Source of the DNA: Streptomyces sp. NBC_01237
GTDB taxonomy: Bacteria; Actinomycetota; Actinomycetes; Streptomycetales; Streptomycetaceae
Reading direction: 5' to 3'
NCBI RefSeq assembly: GCF_035917275.1
Contig: NZ_CP108509.1
Span: 1,240,001 to 1,304,000 of the forward strand
DNA length: 64,000 bases
The notes beneath the pieces were generated by a model. That model searched no databases. It was not told where the DNA came from and saw nothing but the letters and a program-made list of their open reading frames with translations. A program made the translations under genes and the position numbers. Below are positions 52,700 through 61,034 of this stretch, piece by piece. The first letter of the stretch is position 1. Every line of letters starts with the position of its first letter.

Positions 52700-55177
52700 G
52701 TGAACCGACGCACCTTCCTGTCCTCCGCCATCGCCACCGCACTCGCCGTCACCATGGTCCCCACCGCCAACGGTCAGGCCATCGCCGCGACTGATCCCCG
52801 CGCCTTCGACCGCGCCGACGCTCTTCTCGCCCGGATGTCCGCTGCCGACAAGGACGCCCTCATCCGGTGCGACTTCGCCGCCCTCAGCCACCTCGGTATC
52901 CCCGCCCTCACCATGGTCGACGCCTCCGCCGGACTGCGTGGCGAACAGAACGTCACCGCGTTCCCCGTACCCCTCGCCCAGGCCGCCACCTTCGACGAGG
53001 ACCTCACGCGCCGCATCGGGGCCGCCATCGGCACCGAGGGACGCGCCAAGGGGTACAACAGCCTCCTCGGGCCGACCATCGATCTGACGCGGACCTGGCA
53101 CTTCGGGCGCCAGGCCGAGAGCCTGGGAGAAGACCCGTTCCTCGCGGGCCGCCTCGGCGCCGCCCTCACCACCGGCATGCAGAGCCGTCAGGTCACGGCC
53201 ACGGTCAAGCACTTCGCGGCCTACACCCAGGAAGTGAACCGCTTCTTCAGCGACACCCTGGTGTCCGACCGCGCGATGCACGAGATCTACCAAGCGCCCT
53301 TCCGCCGCGTCATCGCCGCCGCGCCCACCACCTCGGTCATGATGGCCTATCCCAAGATCAACGGGACCTTCGCCACCCAGAGCCCCACCCTCTTCAACGA
53401 CGTCAAGTCCCGCCTCGGCCTCCAGGGTTACACCGTCCCTGACTTCTGGGCCGGCGACGACCAGGTAGCCGCCGCCAAGGCCGGCATGGACCTCGCAGGG
53501 CTCGGCCCCGGCGGCGTCAAGCTCGCACCCGGTGAGCTCACCCGCAGCGTGTCCACCGCACGGCTCGACGACGCCGCGCGCCGCATCCTCGTCACCATGT
53601 TCGCCAACGGCCTCGTGGACAACCCGGTCCCGGCACCGGCTCAAGACGTCAGCACCGCCGAACACAAGAGCCTCGCCCACGAAGCAGCCCTCGCCTCCAC
53701 CGTGCTGCTGGCCAACCGTTCCTCAGCCCTGCCTCTGCCCACCAGGCTCAGGTCGCTCGCCGTCATCGGGCCCGCCGGAACCGACGCGCTCACCGGCGTC
53801 GCCGGCTCCACCTACGTCGACCCCGGCACCTGGACCACTCCCCTGCAGGCCATCAAGGCCCGTGCCGGCAGCGGCATCACCGTCACACACGCCCAAGGCA
53901 CCACCGGCGACGTCCCCCTCAGCACCGTTCCCTCCGGCGTGCTGCGCACCACCACCGGTAAGGTCCCCGGCCTCACCGGCCGCTACTACGCCTCCCCCGA
54001 GCCCACCGGCACACCGGTCGTCACCCGCACCGACAGCGTCATCGACTTCACCAGCACTCCGGTCGACACCCTTCCCGCAATCTGGTCCGCGACCTGGTCA
54101 GGCACGCTGACCCCGACGCACAACGGCCTGCACCGCTTCTCCCTCCTGGCCGCGGGCACCGCCACCCTGAAGATCAACGGCGTCACCGTGGTCACCGGAT
54201 CCCGTGGCACACGGCGCTTCTTCCTCGGCACTTACGACTATCCCCTCCAGGGCACCATCGACCTGGCCGCGGGCAGAACCGTGTCCCTCGAACTCACCTA
54301 CAGCAACGCCACCGCCGACCCCGGCACCAGCGGCCTCACCCTCGGCTGGCAGCCCGGCTCCCTGATACCGGCCGCCGTCCAGGCCGCCACCAAGGCCGAG
54401 GCCGCCGTCGTCTTCGTCAACCGCATCGCCGGCGAAGCCATGGACCACGAACAGCTCGCCCTCCCCGCAGACCAGAACCAGCTCATCACCGCCGTCGCCG
54501 CCGCGAACTCCCGCACCATCGTCGTCCTGAACACGGACGGCCCCGTCGCGATGCCCTGGCTGAACGACGTCGAGGCCGTCATCCAGACCTGGTACGGAGG
54601 CCGCGGCATGGGCACCGCCCTCGCGGCCGTCCTGTTCGGCGACAGCGACCCCTCGGGCAGGCTGCCCATCACCTTCCCCGCCGACGCCTCCCAAGGCCCC
54701 GGCACCACGGCGGCGACGTACCCGGGCAAGAACGGCACCGTCTCCTACGACGAGGGAACCGCCATCGGCTACCGCTACTACGACGCCAAGGGGCAGCAGC
54801 CCCACTTCCCCTTCGGGCACGGCCTCTCCTACACGACCTTCGCCCACGGCTCCCCCGAAGCCTCCTACAGCGCCGCCAGCAGGATCGTGACTCTCTCCGT
54901 CACCGTCACCAACAGCGGTAGCCGCCCGGGCACCGAGGTCGTCCAGGTCTACGCCACCCTCCCCACGGCCGCGGCCGCCGAGGCGCGCCGACTCGTCGCT
55001 TTCCGTAAGACGACTCTCGCTCCCGGAGCCAGCCGGCGTCTCACCTTCACCATCTCCACCGACGACCTCACTGTCTGGACGTCCGGAACGTGGGCCCTGG
55101 TCCCCGGCCTCTACACCTTCGCAACGGCACGCAACGCCCGAGCCGTCACCGCGCAGAGGAGCCTCACCATCGGCTGA
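52700..55177 (+). CDS. Secreted GH3 beta-glycosidase with PA14 domain
   Basis: 825 residues. The N-terminus NRRTFLSSAIATALAVTMVP is a Tat-type signal peptide, so the enzyme is exported folded. The GH3 N-terminal barrel has a nucleophile candidate Asp248 in GYTVPDFWAGDD; a PA14-like insertion (about residues 415-550, GLTGRYYASPEPTGTP) sits in the C-terminal sandwich domain, as in beta-glucosidases that act on aryl or large substrates. The acid/base candidate is Glu579 in AGEAMDHEQLALP, and a fibronectin-III-like domain ends the protein. It probably removes glucose or another beta-linked sugar outside the cell, working beside the cytoplasmic alpha-rhamnosidase. Confidence 0.88.
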   Translation: MNRRTFLSSAIATALAVTMVPTANGQAIAATDPRAFDRADALLARMSAADKDALIRCDFAALSHLGIPALTMVDASAGLRGEQNVTAFPVPLAQAATFDEDLTRRIGAAIGTEGRAKGYNSLLGPTIDLTRTWHFGRQAESLGEDPFLAGRLGAALTTGMQSRQVTATVKHFAAYTQEVNRFFSDTLVSDRAMHEIYQAPFRRVIAAAPTTSVMMAYPKINGTFATQSPTLFNDVKSRLGLQGYTVPDFWAGDDQVAAAKAGMDLAGLGPGGVKLAPGELTRSVSTARLDDAARRILVTMFANGLVDNPVPAPAQDVSTAEHKSLAHEAALASTVLLANRSSALPLPTRLRSLAVIGPAGTDALTGVAGSTYVDPGTWTTPLQAIKARAGSGITVTHAQGTTGDVPLSTVPSGVLRTTTGKVPGLTGRYYASPEPTGTPVVTRTDSVIDFTSTPVDTLPAIWSATWSGTLTPTHNGLHRFSLLAAGTATLKINGVTVVTGSRGTRRFFLGTYDYPLQGTIDLAAGRTVSLELTYSNATADPGTSGLTLGWQPGSLIPAAVQAATKAEAAVVFVNRIAGEAMDHEQLALPADQNQLITAVAAANSRTIVVLNTDGPVAMPWLNDVEAVIQTWYGGRGMGTALAAVLFGDSDPSGRLPITFPADASQGPGTTAATYPGKNGTVSYDEGTAIGYRYYDAKGQQPHFPFGHGLSYTTFAHGSPEASYSAASRIVTLSVTVTNSGSRPGTEVVQVYATLPTAAAAEARRLVAFRKTTLAPGASRRLTFTISTDDLTVWTSGTWALVPGLYTFATARNARAVTAQRSLTIG

Positions 55178-55257
55178 TCCGGCAAGAGAATAACGGGTGC
55201 AGGAAGCAGAAGCCGATGCGAGCCGACAGACCATCACTTCGTCTGCGGTCCCATCAG

Positions 55258-55292
55258 CCCCCGTGGAGCGTCGCCCGCGACGACCACGGGGG
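55258..55292 (+). terminator. Stem-loop after the GH3 gene
   Basis: CCCCCGTGG (55258-55266) pairs with CCACGGGGG (55284-55292), with an inner GTCGC/GCGAC stem, giving a nearly closed hairpin 80 bp past the GH3 stop. It probably ends the GH3 transcript. Confidence 0.65.
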
Positions 55293-55349
55293 CAGCACCG
55301 TGGCCTGCAAGCCTCGCTCACGGCGTCGTGCTGGGCAGCCAGCCGGGGC

Positions 55350-55719
55350 ACCGCCTTCTGCGATGTCTACCTCAACATGATCGAGGCCCCTGCCGAACCC
55401 GCCCGCCTCGCAGCCGCCTTGGTCCGCTTCACTCCTGGCGCCCGCACCGACTGGCACAGCCACGCCAACGGCCAGATCCTCTACATCACCGACGGGATCG
55501 GCCTGGTCGGTACGCGCGACGGCAGCGTTGTGTGTCAGTGCCGGACAGACCGTCAAGTGCCCAGCCGGTGAGGAGCACTGGCACCGCGGTACCGACACCA
55601 GGCTCATGGCGCACATCGCCATGGTCGTAGGCGACACCGGCGGCGACGGCACCACATGGCTCGAACCCGTCACCGACGAGCAGTACACCCACGCCCTCAA
55701 CAGTACGACCGGGAGCTGA
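55350..55719 (+). pseudogene. Cupin-domain protein, frameshifted
   Basis: The first frame reads VYLNMIEAPAEPARLAAALV and then the metal-binding TPGARTDWHSHANGQILYIT, ending in noise after DGSVV. The second half continues one frame away: SAGQTVKCPAGEEHWHRGTD, MAHIAMVVGD, WLEPVTDEQYTHALN. Joined, they give a normal single-cupin protein of about 140 residues, related to the (R)-mandelonitrile-lyase-like/carboxymuconolactone-associated cupins. The shift is near 55520-55535, inside a GTTGTGTGT run, so a one-base slip is likely. The N-terminus before VYLNM is also poor. It may once have been a ring-cleavage accessory gene. Confidence 0.7.
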
Positions 55720-57109
55720 CCCGCCCGCACGCCACCAGGCCGCGACGTGAAACGACCGGAAAGGAAACTGGTCAGCAGGCTGGACCGTGCCACGAAGCAC
55801 GAGATCCCACAACACCGAAGCCAGTCGCATGCCGAGGACGCCGGCACCTGGAGAACTGCTGCTCGGGAACGCGCTTTGCCCTCGTAGTCGGTGACGGCAA
55901 CAGTGACGGCGCCACCGACTGGAGCTGGTCACCGACGGGCAGTGCGCAGACTCCCTCGCCAGGGGCCCTGCCTGGTCGGCGCGCCCGCCGCTCTCCCACA
56001 CCACCTCGCCGGAAGGCGGCGGGCTGCCTCATATCCGGAAGCAGCCGCATGCCCTCGACGACCATAACCGCCCTGTCCGGGGCACCGCCCCGACTGGCAC
56101 AGCGCCTGGTATCCGCGCCCGAACCGAGGCCAGGGACCGTGGTCCGCGCCCGCACGGTGGCGCTCAACAGCGCGGATACGTCCGTGCTCGCCGCCGACTA
56201 CGAGCGCAGTCCATTCAGCAAGGCCGTGGGCGACGGGTTCCTGCGCGACATTCCAGCAGGGGCGTATCGAGCCGCGAGACGCCGGCACGCAAGCTGCACC
56301 CATCCGGATTCCTCTGAAGCCTGTACATACCTCGATTGTCCGGCGCGTACCGGGGAAGGGGAAAATTCTGCAAGGAGATGAGGCCACCGGCTCGGTTGCC
56401 GAGGGTAAGGAGACAGGTCTATGAGCAGTGTGTGGATGTACGGGCAGGACAGCGGCTACATGTCCCGGCAGTCGTTGGTGGGCTCACCAGGGCCCCGTGG
56501 GCCGGTCGCCCCTCCGCCGGGGGCGGCATGGAGCCCAGAGAGCGCAGCATGGTGTTGCGCTGCTCCAGTGCCCGGGCGGTGGTCGGGAAGAGCGTGAAGG
56601 CTGCCCAGGCGGTGGCGGAGCAGTGGCGGTGGCCTGCTCCCTGAACGGCGATGGCCTGCACGAGCGGACGGACCGCTCAGTGGCGCGAAGCGGTCGACGA
56701 CGCGGCCCGGACCCCGAACCCCGGACCCCGAAGGGCTGCGGCTGACCCTGCCCTTCGAGCGGACGGCGCGGTGGCGGAGCTGGCCACGGCCGAGCAGCAG
56801 CGCTGTCCCTTCTTCGGCTTCCGGCGTGCCTGGCTGTCGGGCGGCCGGTGCCGGGCTGCCGGGGGTGCCTGGGTCAGGGGACGATGCGGGCGATCAGAGC
56901 GAGGAGTACGAGTGCTCCGAGCACGATCGCGGTGATCTGCCAGGTTCGCTTCTGCGAGGGAAGCACCAGCACGTGCGGGCCCCCGGAGGCGGGGAGCGGC
57001 TCGGCGGACTCGGTGTAACACCCGACAAGCCTGTGCCCGCTCCGGTGAAGGCGCACGCGGCGAAAGGGGCGGGCCGGCTGACAGCACCCTTCCGGCGGGG
57101 GGCGCGGCC
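55720..57109. other. 1.4-kb gene-poor stretch of decayed DNA
   Basis: Frames on both strands are broken and without known families, apart from one small frame at 56421. A C-terminal hydrophobic run, AIVLGALVLLALIARIVP, occurs on the minus strand near 56874-56940 and might be the end of a lost membrane protein. The composition remains high in GC. It looks like a graveyard between the glycosidase block and the RpiR regulator. Confidence 0.5.
56421..56597 (+). CDS. Small frame, possible fragment of a PRC-barrel-like protein
   Basis: 58 codons with a good site (AAGGAGA, 7 bases before the ATG). The start MSSVWMYGQDSGYM and then LVG resemble the first residues of Streptomyces PRC-barrel proteins, but the rest is Pro/Gly-rich and unrelated, so it is probably the truncated head of one. 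Low confidence. Confidence 0.3.
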   Translation: MSSVWMYGQDSGYMSRQSLVGSPGPRGPVAPPPGAAWSPESAAWCCAAPVPGRWSGRA

Positions 57110-57253
57110 CTTGCCCGGTACCTCCAGCGCGAAGGACACGAACGGCCGAGGAAACACGAAGAACCGGTCGACATCGACGGCCAACAGCACATCGTGAAGC
57201 TTGGTGTGTTCATCAGCAACACCAAGAGCCGTGGGGCGATGAGGCGAGGCTAG
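57110..57253 (+). pseudogene. C-terminal fragment of a helicase-associated-domain protein
   Basis: About 47 codons: YLQREGHERPRKHEEPVDID, then GQQHIVKLGVFISNTKSR, matching the repeated helicase-associated domain of large actinobacterial proteins (the family has a Gly-His-x-x-Val-Pro start and VxLGxWLxNxRxR end). It stops early after GAMRRG. No helicase core is upstream, so it is a remnant. Confidence 0.5.
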
Positions 57254-58104
57254 TAGGCGTGGTCGGCTGTGACGTCCGCCGAGAGGTCGAGAGCCCGTTG
57301 GGCGGCCGTGGCGCGTTGGGCCATGAGGGTCTGGGTGAGGGCATCGACAGTGGCGAGGTGGGCGATGCGGCTGGCGGTGGTCTCCAGGCCGAACACGAGG
57401 TCCTGCCCGCCTGCCACGAGAGTGTGGGTACTTGTCTCACTCAGCGGGGACTGGGCGTAGCTGGTGAGGGCGACGACGGTGGCGCCGGCTTCACGGGCGC
57501 GGCGTGCGGTGTCGACCGTGCTGCGGGTGGCGCCGGTGTGGCTGATCGCCAGGCACACGGCGCCGGCGGGGAGTTGGGCAGCGGCCAGTTGGGCGGTGAG
57601 GGGGTCGGTGGGGGCGTCGACGATGCAGCCCAGGGCGCGCAGGCGGTAGGCGGCGTCGATGGCCACGGCCGCGGAGAGCCCGGCGGCGGTCACGACGACA
57701 TGGGGGGCGGCGTTCAGTGCGGCTGCTACTGCCTGGAGTTGCGCCGGGGTAAGGGTCGTGGTGAGTCCGTCGAGGGCTTCGTGGGAGGCGCGCAGGGTGT
57801 CATTGAGGGCGCGTGATGCGGGGTCGTCGTCAAGGTCGGGTGCGGGCATGCGGGCGGGGATCTGTCGCGCGGCGGCGATCTTCAGCTCCTGGTAGCCGCG
57901 GAACCCCAGGCGCTGGCACGCGCGGACGACGGAGGAGGACGCGGTGCCTGCGAGCTTGGCGACATCGCTGACGCTGAGCGCGACGAGATCGGGGCCTTGG
58001 TCGAGGATCACTTGGGCGACTCGGGCCTCGGTCTCGCGGAGCTCCGGGAGCCTCGCGCGCAGGTGGGACGTGAGACTGTATCCCGGTGCGGAATTTTGTT
58101 CCAT
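57250..58104 (-). CDS. MurR/RpiR-family regulator
   Basis: 284 residues from the ATG at 58104. The N-terminal helix-turn-helix (LSVSDVAKLAGTASSSVVRA) is followed by a sugar-isomerase (SIS) domain with VCLAISHTGATRSTVDTA as the phosphosugar-binding loop. Family members sense phosphorylated sugars or related metabolites. The start codon lies within two bases of one GGAA-N5-TTCC site, and a second lies in the divergent promoter, so it very probably controls itself and the EamA transporter. The metabolite is unknown. Confidence 0.87.
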   Translation of the reverse strand: MEQNSAPGYSLTSHLRARLPELRETEARVAQVILDQGPDLVALSVSDVAKLAGTASSSVVRACQRLGFRGYQELKIAAARQIPARMPAPDLDDDPASRALNDTLRASHEALDGLTTTLTPAQLQAVAAALNAAPHVVVTAAGLSAAVAIDAAYRLRALGCIVDAPTDPLTAQLAAAQLPAGAVCLAISHTGATRSTVDTARRAREAGATVVALTSYAQSPLSETSTHTLVAGGQDLVFGLETTASRIAHLATVDALTQTLMAQRATAAQRALDLSADVTADHAY

Positions 58105-58133
58105 GTGCTTAGAGTAGCGCGGAAATATGTTCC
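58090..58133. promoter_or_regulatory. Duplicated GGAA-N5-TTCC operator between rpiR and eamA
   Basis: GGAATTTTGTTCC (58090-58102) and GGAAATATGTTCC (58121-58133) share arms and the central T-G, and their centres are 31 bp apart (three helix turns, so on the same face). They flank the rpiR start and precede the transporter. Probable binding sites of the RpiR protein. Confidence 0.75.
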
Positions 58134-58167
58134 CCACCTGTTCCTGGCCGTCAGGAGTTCCCTCTCC

Positions 58168-59034
58168 ATGCCCTCTTTCCTACCCGCGGGCGCCTTCGTT
58201 CCTGCGGCGGTGCTCAGCGCCGCCGTCCTGCATGCCGTGTGGAATGCCATGGCTCACCGCATCCCCGACAAGCTTGTCGGCTTCACGCTGATCAACCTCG
58301 CCTATACCGGATGCGCGGCCGTCATGGTCTGCTTCGTGCCGTTTCCTCCCGCCTCGGCGTGGCCGTTCATCCTGACCTCGGCCGTCCTTGAGGTGCTCTC
58401 ACAGCTCTTCCTGCTGCGCGCCTACCAGCTCGGCGACTTCGGTCAGATGTACCCGCTGGCGCGCGGCACCGCTCCGTTGCTGGTCGCTTTCGCCGCAGTG
58501 AGCATCCTGGGCCAGTCCCTGACCGCGGTCGAGACCGCGGGCATCGTGGCCATCTCCGCAGGTCTGGCGGGGCTGGCCTTCGCCAACGGGTGGCCCGGAC
58601 GCGCCCAGCTGCCCGCTCTGGCCGCAGCGGTGGCCACCGGCGCGGTCATCGCCGCGTACACCGTCATCGACGGCACCGGGGTACGCCACTCGGAGACGGT
58701 GGCCGGATACATCGCCTGGCTCTTCCTCCTCCAGGGACCGGTCCTGCCGCTTCTCGCCCTGGCCCGCCGCGGCCGCGCCCTGCCCGCCCAGCTCCGGCCC
58801 GACCTCGCCGTGGGCCTGCTGGGCGGCACCCTCTCCCTGCTCGCCTACGGACTCGTCATCTGGGCACAGGCCCACGGCGACCTCGCCACGATCGCCGCCC
58901 TGCGCGAGACCAGCATCCTCATCGCCGCGCTCATCGCCACCCTCATGTTCCGTGAACGCTTCGGCCGCCTGCGCCTGGCTGCGAGCGCGGCCGTCCTGAC
59001 AGGCATAGCCGTCCTGGAACTCGCCCATCCTTGA
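58168..59034 (+). CDS. EamA/DMT-family membrane transporter
   Basis: 288 residues with ten hydrophobic helices in two EamA halves. AVLEVLSQLFLLRAYQLGDF and RETSILIAALIATLMFRERF are the typical ends of helices 3-4 and 8-9. The ATG at 58168 has AGGAG about 12 bases upstream. It exports or imports a small metabolite such as an amino acid, nucleoside or sugar; the substrate is not visible. Divergent from, and probably regulated by, the RpiR protein through the duplicated operator. Its stop is followed by pseudogene debris. Confidence 0.85.
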   Translation: MPSFLPAGAFVPAAVLSAAVLHAVWNAMAHRIPDKLVGFTLINLAYTGCAAVMVCFVPFPPASAWPFILTSAVLEVLSQLFLLRAYQLGDFGQMYPLARGTAPLLVAFAAVSILGQSLTAVETAGIVAISAGLAGLAFANGWPGRAQLPALAAAVATGAVIAAYTVIDGTGVRHSETVAGYIAWLFLLQGPVLPLLALARRGRALPAQLRPDLAVGLLGGTLSLLAYGLVIWAQAHGDLATIAALRETSILIAALIATLMFRERFGRLRLAASAAVLTGIAVLELAHP

Positions 59035-59052
59035 ACGTAGCCACGCCACTAA

Positions 59053-59420
59053 GAACACGGCCGACTCCCTCGCGACGCCGCCACCGCCGACACCCTCCAC
59101 GACGACCTCGCCTGCGGGGAGGGGATCTCGGGGCCAGCCGCAAGGCGTGCGATCCACGCCGCCGCCCAGGCACCCACGTTCGCCGGATCGATCCGCGCCC
59201 TCCGTCAGGCCCGGGACATCCTCGACAACCCGGCCCTGACCGTCTACGACAACCCGCGCTCCTTCCTGATGTGCGTCTACAACCGCGAGCGGGCCCTGTG
59301 CCACCGCCTGGACACCGCTGAGACCCCGAGCCTGGACTGGTGCTGGCCGACCTGCGCGAACGTGGCGCGCACCGACCAGCACGCCGCCCAACTCCGCAAC
59401 CACGCAAGTACCTTGGAAAA
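59053..59420 (+). pseudogene. Fragment resembling the C-terminal region of a Streptomyces integrase-like protein
   Basis: Open without a start: RDILDNPALTVYDNPRSF, CVYNRERALCH and CWPTCANVARTDQHAAQL resemble, as I recall, the Cys-containing tail of large site-specific integrase-like proteins in Streptomyces mobile elements. It lacks the catalytic domain. The following codons turn into noise. It may be the relic of the integrase that brought the island. Identification from memory only. Confidence 0.35.
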
Positions 59421-59663
59421 GCGGCCACGCCCGGCACCGCCCGGGCCCTCGAAGCCGCACACCTCGGGCTTGAGTGCCACGGCCATGGCCACAGGGTCGG
59501 GCGCTTCTCCGTGCTCGTTCCGTAAAACCGCCCCACAACCGGTTCGGGCACCGCTCTTCGCCGTCAGCCGGCAGGTCCGACGGCTGAAAGAGCTACGAAC
59601 CGCGGATGCAGAAGAAGTCGCCCGGCTCACCGCTGACGTCGAGGCACTCGTGGGCGCCCCGAG

Positions 59664-60284
59664 GCCGCCCGGATCGTCACCCAGGCCGCCACTCCCGAGA
59701 AGGTCGGCGTGGGCACCGGACTGCTCCTGTAATGCCTGCGCCACCAGAGCCCGGACGAAAGCCTCGCCGTCGCCGAGACCGCCCTCAGGCACCGGAACAT
59801 CGTCGCCGGCCTCGACCTCGCCGGCGACGAAACCCTGTACACCGCCCAACCCCACAGGGCCGCCTTCGACCTCGCCCACAGTGCTGGCATGCCATGCACC
59901 GTCCACGCCGGAGAAGCAGCAGGCCCCGAGAGCATGTGGGAGGCGATCGACATCCTCGGCGCCCGTCGCATCGGGCACGGTGTGCGCTGCACCTCCGACA
60001 CCGCACTCCTGAACCGGCTCCGTACCGAGAGAATCGCCCTGGAGATGTGCCCCACCAGCAACGTGCAGACCGGCGCCGTCCGCAACCTGCCCGGCCACCC
60101 CGCCATCCCTCTCCTGGCTGCCGGGCTGCCTGTCACCATCAGCACCGACACCCGAACCACCTCCGATACGACCCTGCAACGCGAATCCGACGCACTACGG
60201 CACCTCAGCGGATGGACCAGCGAGTACGAGGCGCTCGCACAACAGAACGCCGCCCAGGCGTCCTTCAGCCCCCAAAGTGAATAG
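59664..60284 (+). pseudogene. Adenosine deaminase remnant
   Basis: Only the C-terminal part of an about 340-residue adenosine/AMP deaminase-like protein. After an in-frame TAA (59730-59732) the frame continues LAVAETALRHR, VAGLDLAGDE, then PCTVHAGEAAGPESMWEAID (active-site His and Glu), RIGHGVRC and CPTSN. The late metal-ligand segment reads ISTDTRT where the family has STDDP or STDNR. The C-terminal 40 residues are shortened. The stop and the missing first third make it non-functional. Confidence 0.72.
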
Positions 60285-60303
60285 AGGCTAGTGATCTTGC
60301 TTT

Positions 60304-60420
60304 GTGGATCATGGCGTTGCGATACGTAGACATGAGTTGTCCGATGCCAAGTGGGATCGGATACGTCCGTGGATACCCCACCCTGTGCTGGGGCGGCCCC
60401 GGCTGAACGACCGGACAGTA
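60304..60420 (+). pseudogene. N-terminal fragment of an IS5-type transposase
   Basis: MDHGVAIRRHELSDAKWDRI and RPWIPHPVLGRPRLNDR are the start of IS5-family transposases (ELSDxxWxxIxPLLP...GRPRxxxR). After about 40 codons the frame loses similarity; the catalytic DDE part is missing. Confidence 0.65.
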
Positions 60421-60542
60421 GGTCAACGCCGGCGGGGAGGGCGACCTGCCCCGACGAGCACTGACCGATACCACAGCGGACCTCAACCGTCGACGAAGAG
60501 CGAAGACGCACCGCTGGGCACCGTGGCCCCACGTCATCGCTC

Positions 60543-60566
60543 TCAAGTTCAACACGTTGAACTTGA
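60543..60566. repeat. 24-bp palindrome among transposon debris
   Basis: TCAAGTTCAA-CACG-TTGAACTTGA is a perfect 10-bp inverted repeat. It lies at the edge of the Tn3 fragment and may be a junction scar, a resolvase or IS-end site, or a terminator. Confidence 0.6.
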
Positions 60567-60574
60567 CAGAGAAC

Positions 60575-60855
60575 AACTTAGGCGCCAGCTCCCGCGCACG
60601 CACCCGCTGCAGCTTGTTCACCTCCGTCAGCAGACTGTCCAGGCGCAGCGCCCCCGGCTCCGCCTTCAGCTCGGAGAAGAACGTCACCCCGCCGCCCGCC
60701 GAGTCCTCGACACCGCCGTCCTCAGCGACCAGGTTGTCCAGCCGGGACCGAGTCACCGCCGAGAGCCGATCCACGGTGGCCTCGCAGAACCGTTCGTGGA
60801 AGGTGGTGACCGCCGAACCGACCAGGCGGGCGACGCGTCCCGGTGTCGGCGGCTC
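60575..60855 (-). pseudogene. Internal fragment of a Tn3-family transposase (DUF4158-type region)
   Basis: EPPTPGRVARLVGSAVTTFH, then SRLDNLVAEDGG and SELKAEPGALRLDSLLTEV match the N-terminal region of Tn3-type transposases (IEPPTxGRxxRxV... LKxDPGxxxLxTLLxEIxKL). Both ends are lost: upstream it is joined to an IS3 OrfA head, downstream it runs into unrelated codons. A dead relic. Confidence 0.6.
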
Positions 60856-60945
60856 AGCGACCTGCCGGATCCTCGCCTCGGGCCGCGACTTGTACAGCGC
60901 GACCGCATCCGCCGTGAACTGCGGCGGACAGTTCATCACGACCAC
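60856..60945 (-). pseudogene. N-terminal fragment of an IS3-type OrfA
   Basis: NCPPQFTADAVALYKSRPEA, then RIRQVA is the helix-turn-helix head of IS3-family OrfA proteins (normally continuing with LGVxxETLRNW). It ends where the Tn3 fragment starts, so the two were joined by insertion or deletion. Confidence 0.6.
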
Positions 60946-61034
60946 GAGATGTCCGTTCCCCGATCCTCAGGATCCAGTGTCTCGTGTGTCCATGATTCGA
61001 ACTCAAGGCCGCGCCCGGTTCTGCCAGCCCTGCC

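Noticed and set aside
52472..53680. Gly/Val/Glu-rich minus-strand frame of 402 residues
   Set aside because: Antisense of the GH3 gene; composition is that of a mirrored high-GC gene.
60304..60945. A working transposon
   Set aside because: All transposase pieces lack their catalytic parts and are fused or truncated.
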